Assembly: GCA_047974765.1 (NCBI GenBank)
Contig: JBKECP010000009.1
Location: forward strand, 124,001-188,000
DNA from: JBKECP01 sp047974765
GTDB lineage: Bacteria; Pseudomonadota; Gammaproteobacteria; Pseudomonadales; Halieaceae
Reading direction: 5' to 3'
DNA: 64,000 nt
Shown: positions 58,843-64,000 of the stretch, piece after piece
How positions within the stretch are numbered: position 1 is the stretch's first letter
Layout of the letters: each line of letters begins with the position of its first letter
Position numbers and translations under genes: made by a program
Notes under the pieces: generated by a model
The model's database searches: none
The model's input: the letters and a program-made list of their open reading frames with translations, nothing else
Told to the model about the DNA's origin: nothing

Positions 58843-60249
58843 ATGATTCCGGTGATAGCCCTGGTCGGGCGCCCCAATGTTGGCAAATCAACGTTGTTTA
58901 ATCAGCTCACGCGTTCGCGGGATGCGCTGGTAGCAGATTTTGCCGGCCTGACCCGCGATCGTAAATACGGTGAGGCCCGTCTCGGCTCAATGCCTTATAT
59001 TGTGATTGATACCGGTGGTATCAGTGGTGATGAACAGGGTATTGATTCAGCCATGGCCGGGCAGTCATTGCAGGCGATTGAAGAGGCCGATGCGGTTCTT
59101 TTTCTGGTGGATGCCAGGGAAGGTTTAAATGCTACCGATGAGGCACTCGCCCGCCATCTGCGTCAGCGCAACAAGTCTTTTTATCTGGTTGTGAACAAGA
59201 TCGACGGTGTCGATCCCGATGTTGCCGTCAGTGATTTCTACACGCTGGGCATTGATAACATGTTTGCCATCGCCGCCAGCCACGGGCGCGGTGTCAACAG
59301 CATGATTGAGTCAGTGTTGTCAGTCTTTGAGCCGGAGGATGCAATAGTATCCCGTGATCGCTTTGACAGTATCCGGGTGGCACTGGTCGGGCGGCCCAAT
59401 GTGGGCAAGTCAACATTGATCAATCGTCTGTTGGGCGAAGAGCGGGTGGTGGTTTACGATGAACCGGGTACGACCCGTGACAGTATTTATATCGACTATG
59501 AGCGCAATGATCAGCGTTATACCCTGATCGATACGGCCGGTGTGCGTCGGCGTAAAAATGTGCGCCTGACGGTAGAGAAGTTCTCTATTGTTAAAACGCT
59601 TAAAGCCATTGATGACGCCCATGTGGTCGTGTTGGTAATGGATGCCCGTGAAGGTCTGGTGGAGCAGGATATGCACTTGCTGGGCCACTGTATCGAGGCG
59701 GGGCGGGGACTGGTGCTGGCGGTCAATAAGTGGGATGGGCTGGAGCCTGATCAGCGGGACTGGATCAAACAGGCTTTGAACCGGCGTTTGCAATTTGCCG
59801 ATTACGCCGATACACATTTCATCTCTGCCCTGCACGGCACCGGTGTGGGGCATCTCTACAAAAGCATCGACGCCGCCTATGGCAGTGCGATGAAAAAACT
59901 CAATACCAACACACTGACCCGGATTCTGGAGGGTGCCGTTTTTGATCATCCGCCACCGATGATCAACGGCCGTCGCATCAAGCTGCGCTACGCCCACGCG
60001 GGTGGCCAGAATCCACCGCTGATTGTGATTCACGGTAACCAGACCGGCAAGGTGCCCGCCAGTTACCAGCGTTATCTGGAGAAAATTTTCCGACACAAAC
60101 TCGATTTGCACGGCACAGCGGTGCGTGTTGAATTTCGAACCAGCGACAATCCCTATGCCGGTAAGCGCAATCAATTGACTCAGCGACAAGTGCAGCGCAA
60201 GCGACGCTTAATGGCCCACGTCAAGAAAAACAGCAAGAAAAAACGTTAA
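58843..60249 (+). CDS. der: Ribosome-assembly GTPase Der (EngA)
   Basis: A 468-residue protein with two GTPase domains, each with GRPNVGKST (near residues 7 and 180), DTGG or DTAG (G3) and NK-x-D (G4: VNKIDG, VNKWDG), then a KH-like C-terminal domain ending in a Lys/Arg-rich tail. Der helps mature the 50S subunit. It closes the ndk-der run. Confidence 0.97.
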   Translation: MIPVIALVGRPNVGKSTLFNQLTRSRDALVADFAGLTRDRKYGEARLGSMPYIVIDTGGISGDEQGIDSAMAGQSLQAIEEADAVLFLVDAREGLNATDEALARHLRQRNKSFYLVVNKIDGVDPDVAVSDFYTLGIDNMFAIAASHGRGVNSMIESVLSVFEPEDAIVSRDRFDSIRVALVGRPNVGKSTLINRLLGEERVVVYDEPGTTRDSIYIDYERNDQRYTLIDTAGVRRRKNVRLTVEKFSIVKTLKAIDDAHVVVLVMDAREGLVEQDMHLLGHCIEAGRGLVLAVNKWDGLEPDQRDWIKQALNRRLQFADYADTHFISALHGTGVGHLYKSIDAAYGSAMKKLNTNTLTRILEGAVFDHPPPMINGRRIKLRYAHAGGQNPPLIVIHGNQTGKVPASYQRYLEKIFRHKLDLHGTAVRVEFRTSDNPYAGKRNQLTQRQVQRKRRLMAHVKKNSKKKR

Positions 60250-60389
60250 TTTCCCGGTGGCTGATTATTAATTCAGTCGAACCTGATATCAGAGTTGATG
60301 CTACCCATAAAATTGAGGGCGTTGCCGGATAGTGGTGTGAGCGGGATGTGGGTGAAATAGCGCTGCCCTGGTTTGATAGCATAAGCCCG

Positions 60390-60440
60390 TTGTCATATTT
60401 CTTTCTTTATTTCTTCAAATAGCCGTTACCGACCTGTCAT
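60390..60440 (+). promoter_or_regulatory. Possible PhoB (Pho box) sites before the alkaline phosphatase genes
   Basis: TTGTCAT (60390-60396) and a perfect CTGTCAT (60434-60440) lie 44 bases apart, four times the 11-base period of Pho box units; CTTTCTT at 60401 fits the first step. PhoB control would agree with the function of the downstream genes. The match in the middle units is weak. Confidence 0.4.
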
Positions 60441-60537
60441 TTTTAAAGCCCATCCTGCTGCGCTATGCAGTTGGGCAGTGGGCTGTCTCTCTGCTTTTGT
60501 GTGTACAAAATACTGTTTATTACCTACGAGAGGGCTT

Positions 60538-62124
60538 ATGAAACTCACATCCACATGCCTGCTGGTGATGGCACTTGTTTGTGGCGTCACAGTTGCCGGT
60601 GCTGACATTTTACCGGTAAATCAAACGGCCAGTGTCTGGTTCAGCCAGGGGCAGGCGGTTATTAACGATAAGGATGCAGATACAACAATCGGCGCGAACG
60701 CCAAAAATATTATTCTTTTTGTTGGCGATGGTATGGGTATTTCCACGCTGACAGCTGCCCGTATTCGTGAAGGCCAACTAAAGGGGATGAGCGGTGAAGA
60801 AAATCTGCTAAGTTTTGAAGGATTCCCGCATTCGGCGCTGGTTAAAACCTATAACGTGGACGCCCAAACGCCGGATTCTGCCGGTACCATGACAGCGATG
60901 ATGAGCGGTCTGAAAACAGATGTTGGTGTTCTTGGTGTGGATGAGGATATTGAGCGTGGCAATTGTGCGACGGTTAGTGGCAATGAAGTGGCAAGTTATC
61001 TGGAGCTGGCCGAGATTGCAGGCATGTCAACGGGTATTGTGACGACTGCCCGTGTCACGCATGCCACCCCGGCAGCCACTTATGCCAAGTCGGCTGATCG
61101 TGACTGGGAGGATATTTCCGATATGCCGCAGGCGGCTGTGGATGCCGGTTGCGAAGATATTGCCAGCCAGCTGGTGAACCTGGAGAGTAATCTGGAGATA
61201 CGCTATGAAGGCGTGGATGTCGATGGTATTGATGTTGTCATGGGGGGTGGCCGCCGTCATTTTTTGCCTAAAGATGCAGCGGCTAACAGCCCTGATGCTG
61301 TCAGTACCGTAGAGGGGGATCGCAGTGATGAGCGCAATCTGATAGATGAGTGGCAGGCGCAGTATGAGGATGGTCTTTATATTTATGACAGCGCTGGTTT
61401 TGCCGCGATTAATACAGCTTCAACGCGAAAAGTATTGGGCTTGTTCAATGAATCCCATATGCAATACGAGGCCGACCGCAGTAACGATATTGCCGGCGAG
61501 CCTTCACTCACGCAAATGACAGCTACCGCTATTGATATTCTTGATAATAACGACGAAGGTTATTTTTTGATGGTGGAATCCGGTCGTATTGACCACGGCC
61601 ATCATGCGGGTAATGCTTATGGCGCATTGAGCGAGGCGATTGAGCTGAGCTCGGCGGTGGCCGCCGCCCGTGCGGCCACTAACCCGGAGGATACCCTGAT
61701 TCTGGTGACGGCCGATCACAGCCACGTAATGACTATCAGCGGTTATGCCCGGCGTGGCAATCCGATTCTTGGCAAAGTCATTGCGACCGGTGGAACTGAG
61801 CCTGTATTGGCTGGTGATGGTTTGCCTTATACAACTATTTCTTATGCCAATGGTATGGGGTTTCACGATCTGGGTGATGAAACAGATTCCGATGCGGTCT
61901 ATTCCCAATCACCCATCAGCGGGCGTGTTGATTTGAGTGCCATCGATACTGAGCGTTCCGGTTTTCACCAGGAAGCACTGGTGCCGCTGGGCAGTGAAAC
62001 CCATGCGGCGGAGGATATTGCTCTACACGCCTCCGGGCCGGGTGCGGTTTATGCTTTTGGTGTCGTTGAGCAGAGTATGATTTTCCATATTATGAACCGG
62101 GCGCGCAGCCTGATTGCGGATTAA
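60538..62124 (+). CDS. phoA: Alkaline phosphatase, PhoA family (periplasmic)
   Basis: A 528-residue enzyme with a signal peptide (about 1-22, CGVTVAGA). Active-site features: metal Asp in FVGDGMGIS, nucleophile Ser114 in TPDSAGTMTAM, VMGGGRRHF, and ESGRIDHGHHAGNA and TADHSHVM for zinc ligands. It releases phosphate from organic esters in the periplasm. ATG 60538 is chosen because the signal peptide follows directly; the in-frame extension upstream would hide it. It is followed after 10 bases by a close paralogue. Confidence 0.92.
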   Translation: MKLTSTCLLVMALVCGVTVAGADILPVNQTASVWFSQGQAVINDKDADTTIGANAKNIILFVGDGMGISTLTAARIREGQLKGMSGEENLLSFEGFPHSALVKTYNVDAQTPDSAGTMTAMMSGLKTDVGVLGVDEDIERGNCATVSGNEVASYLELAEIAGMSTGIVTTARVTHATPAATYAKSADRDWEDISDMPQAAVDAGCEDIASQLVNLESNLEIRYEGVDVDGIDVVMGGGRRHFLPKDAAANSPDAVSTVEGDRSDERNLIDEWQAQYEDGLYIYDSAGFAAINTASTRKVLGLFNESHMQYEADRSNDIAGEPSLTQMTATAIDILDNNDEGYFLMVESGRIDHGHHAGNAYGALSEAIELSSAVAAARAATNPEDTLILVTADHSHVMTISGYARRGNPILGKVIATGGTEPVLAGDGLPYTTISYANGMGFHDLGDETDSDAVYSQSPISGRVDLSAIDTERSGFHQEALVPLGSETHAAEDIALHASGPGAVYAFGVVEQSMIFHIMNRARSLIAD

Positions 62125-62134
62125 GGGGTGGATA

Positions 62135-63814
62135 ATGAACAGGATGGTACAGGCCTTGGGTTTGTCGGCACTGATACTGGTGTTGGGAGCTTGCTCTGAT
62201 GATGACAACGACAATAAAGGAGGTGATACAGAAACGCCGCCAGCAACATCAGACCCGATTACCAGACTTTCAGCCAGTGATCTGGCGAGCAATACTGAAA
62301 ACACCTGGTTTATTGAGGGGCAATCCCGGGTTAATGCCTGGGATCCACAGGCAATTCGTACTGCCAGAGGCGGTGCCCGCAATGTGATTCTGTTTGTGGG
62401 CGATGGAATGGGAATTTCCACCGTAACTGCGGCGCGTATCTATGCAGGCCAAAAGGCCGGTCAAAGCGGTGAAGAATATTCGCTGAGCTTTGGGCAATTT
62501 CCTTTTACAGGTTTGTCCAAAACCTATAACGTGGATGCTCAAACGCCGGATTCTGCCGGTACCATGTCGGCGATGGTGACAGGTCTGAAAACCGATGCGG
62601 GTGTTTTTGGTGTGGATGAGGATGTTGAGCGCGGTAACTGCAGTAGTGTGGCCGGTAATGAAGTATTGAGTTTTCTTGATCTGGCTGAAATTGCGGGTAT
62701 GGCTACAGGTATCGTCAGTACAGCGCGTATTACTCACGCAACGCCGGCCGCGACTTATGCCAAATCGGCAGATCGTAACTGGGAAGATATTTCTGATATG
62801 CCACGGGAAGCCGTTGATGGTGGTTGCGAAGATATCGCCAGCCAGCTGATAAATTTTGAAAGCAATCTTGAGCAGCGCGTCAGCGGTATTGATGTCGATG
62901 GTATTGAAGTGATGATGGGTGGCGGTCGACGTCACTTTTTACCAAATGATGCCGCGGCCAATAGTCCTGATGCGATGAGTGCAATAGAGGGGGATCGTAC
63001 GGATGGCCGCAATTTGATAACAGAATGGCAGAGTCGTTATCCCAACGGGGTTTACGCTTATGACAGTCATGGCTTTGCGGCTATCGACAGTGATTCAGTG
63101 GAGCGGGTTCTGGGGCTATTCAATGAATCCCATATGCAGTACGCGGCTGATCGCAATAATGATATTGCCGGAGAGCCGTCCCTGAGTGAGATGACAGCAA
63201 CAGCCATTGATGTTCTTGATAAATACGAAGAAGGCTATTTTTTAATGGTGGAGGCTGGCCGTATTGATCATGGTCATCATGCGGGCAATGCCTTTGGTGC
63301 GTTGGAGGATGCCGTTGAATTATCCAGAGCGGTTGCTGTAGCTGTAGATAAAACCAATGTCGAAGACACATTGATCATTGTCACCGCCGATCACAGTCAT
63401 GTCATGACGATTGGGGGCTATCCCAAACGGGGCAACCCGATTCTTGGCAAGGTTGTGGCGGTGGGTGCCAGTGAACCCATGTTGGCCGCAGATGGCATGC
63501 CCTATACCACGCTGTCCTACGCCAATGGTCTGGGCTATCAGAATTTGGGTGGTGAAACAGATTCTGATGCTGTTTATGGTCATGCCTATCACAGCGGTCG
63601 GGTTGATCTTGGCAGTGTGGATACGCAGGCGCCGGGTTTTCATCAGGAGGCACTGGTGCCGATGGGCAGCGAAACCCATGCAGGGGAAGATGTTGGTATT
63701 TATGCCCTCGGCCCCGGTGGTCATCTTGTATCAGGCACCAATGAGCAAAGTATTATTTTTCATGTGATGGAATACGCCACAGACCTGATTAACAGGGCTG
63801 AAAGTGCTCTTTGA
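62135..63814 (+). CDS. Alkaline phosphatase, PhoA family (lipoprotein)
   Basis: A 559-residue paralogue of the preceding enzyme with the same active-site motifs (FVGDGMGIS, TPDSAGTMSAM with Ser140, MMGGGRRHF, EAGRIDHGHHAGNA, TADHSHVM). The N-terminus is a lipobox (VLGAC) followed by an acidic Asp/Asn-rich linker, so this copy is lipid anchored. ATG 62135 has AAGGGG about 7 bases upstream. The two genes share long near-identical DNA (for example 60847-60890 and 62522-62565), showing tandem duplication with later change of localisation. Confidence 0.92.
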   Translation: MNRMVQALGLSALILVLGACSDDDNDNKGGDTETPPATSDPITRLSASDLASNTENTWFIEGQSRVNAWDPQAIRTARGGARNVILFVGDGMGISTVTAARIYAGQKAGQSGEEYSLSFGQFPFTGLSKTYNVDAQTPDSAGTMSAMVTGLKTDAGVFGVDEDVERGNCSSVAGNEVLSFLDLAEIAGMATGIVSTARITHATPAATYAKSADRNWEDISDMPREAVDGGCEDIASQLINFESNLEQRVSGIDVDGIEVMMGGGRRHFLPNDAAANSPDAMSAIEGDRTDGRNLITEWQSRYPNGVYAYDSHGFAAIDSDSVERVLGLFNESHMQYAADRNNDIAGEPSLSEMTATAIDVLDKYEEGYFLMVEAGRIDHGHHAGNAFGALEDAVELSRAVAVAVDKTNVEDTLIIVTADHSHVMTIGGYPKRGNPILGKVVAVGASEPMLAADGMPYTTLSYANGLGYQNLGGETDSDAVYGHAYHSGRVDLGSVDTQAPGFHQEALVPMGSETHAGEDVGIYALGPGGHLVSGTNEQSIIFHVMEYATDLINRAESAL

Positions 63815-63837
63815 CTTTTTATCCGAATACTGTTTTT

Positions 63838-63856
63838 CCGGGGGTTAAGCCCCCGG
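63838..63856. terminator. Strong GC hairpin after the phosphatase pair
   Basis: CCGGGGG (63838-63844) pairs with CCCCCGG (63850-63856) around TTAAG. A T-run precedes it rather than follows, so it would terminate reverse transcripts better; on the forward strand it may stabilise mRNA or lower read-through into the next gene. Confidence 0.45.
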
Positions 63857-63873
63857 ATATTGTTGGAAAGAAA

Positions 63874-64000
63874 ATGCTGAATAAAAACGCTTTAATTGTA
63901 TTGCTGATGATCCTTCTTCCGGGTATAGCTGTCAGTGCTGATGATGTTTCATTGGTAAATAAAAATAATGATGCGGTGCTTTGCCGGTTACCAGAAACAA
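63874..64000 (+). CDS. Exported protein, N-terminal part (runs off window)
   Basis: From ATG 63874 (GGAAAG 4 bases upstream) 42 codons are visible: a signal peptide MLNKNALIVLLMILLPGIAV followed by SADDVSLVNKNNDAVL. The rest lies outside the window. The family cannot be assigned; a single Cys follows the start of the mature part. It shares direction with the phosphatase genes. Confidence 0.6.
   Translation, partial: MLNKNALIVLLMILLPGIAVSADDVSLVNKNNDAVLCRLPET

Noticed and set aside
1..64000. CRISPR array, tRNA, rRNA or prophage
   Set aside because: No regularly spaced repeats, no tRNA-like cloverleaf or rRNA sequence, and no phage structural or integrase genes were seen on reading both strands.

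Overview
The window reads as a chromosomal segment of a gammaproteobacterium, probably marine. The order ndk-rlmN-pilW-rodZ-ispG-hisS-yfgM-bamB-der and the block secD-secF-suhB-trmJ are typical of that class. A membrane pyrophosphatase, an NhaD-type Na+/H+ antiporter and two PhoA-type phosphatases suit a marine or saline, phosphate-limited life. This is inferred from gene order and protein families, not from a phylogeny. No rRNA, tRNA or CRISPR array was seen.

Layout. 1-5.8 kb: start of hppA (reverse), mscL, a deleted IS110-type element, two UPF0145/YbjQ-like genes followed by an M48 protease and an MliC-like lipoprotein, then a VanZ-family membrane protein and a small exported protein with an IPTL-CTERM-like tail. 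6.0-12.7 kb: a Fur-box-preceded operon with a TonB-dependent receptor, a signal-peptide-bearing and membrane-anchored CobN-like chelatase, an ExbB-like channel protein and a DUF2149 protein, resembling hmuRSTU haem loci. 12.9-17.4 kb: trhP and nirBD (NADH nitrite reductase, with a sigma-54-like promoter). 17.5-25.5 kb: a truncated ISL3 transposase, then a complete-looking haem d1 operon nirE-nirC-nirF-nirD-nirL-nirG-nirH-nirJ-nirN behind an FNR/Dnr-type box; the cytochrome cd1 structural gene nirS is not in the window. 25.5-38.1 kb: two large subtilisin-family proteases flank a DUF3365 haem protein, an isoaspartyl peptidase, nhaD, nnrS, norF, norE and an M14 carboxypeptidase. NnrS, NorE and NorF are accessory to nitric oxide handling, so the 17-34 kb part looks like a denitrification/NO region.

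38.7-64 kb is mostly housekeeping: tadA, mltF, purL, secD-secF, suhB, trmJ, a cysteine desulfurase coupled to a DUF2478 gene, ndk, rlmN, pilW, rodZ, ispG, hisS, yfgM, bamB, der, then two tandem alkaline phosphatases and the start of another exported protein. The isc iron-sulfur genes that usually sit between trmJ and ndk are missing; only an IscS-like gene paired with DUF2478 occupies the place.

The most interesting part is the 6.0-12.7 kb operon. A CobN-like enzyme that is normally cytoplasmic and ATP-dependent is here predicted to face the periplasm, encoded with an ExbB-like protein and a DUF2149 protein whose transmembrane segment carries an Asp placed like the proton-carrying Asp of ExbD. 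This suggests a proton-motive-force-driven tetrapyrrole metal-handling machine, beside a locus that makes another modified haem.
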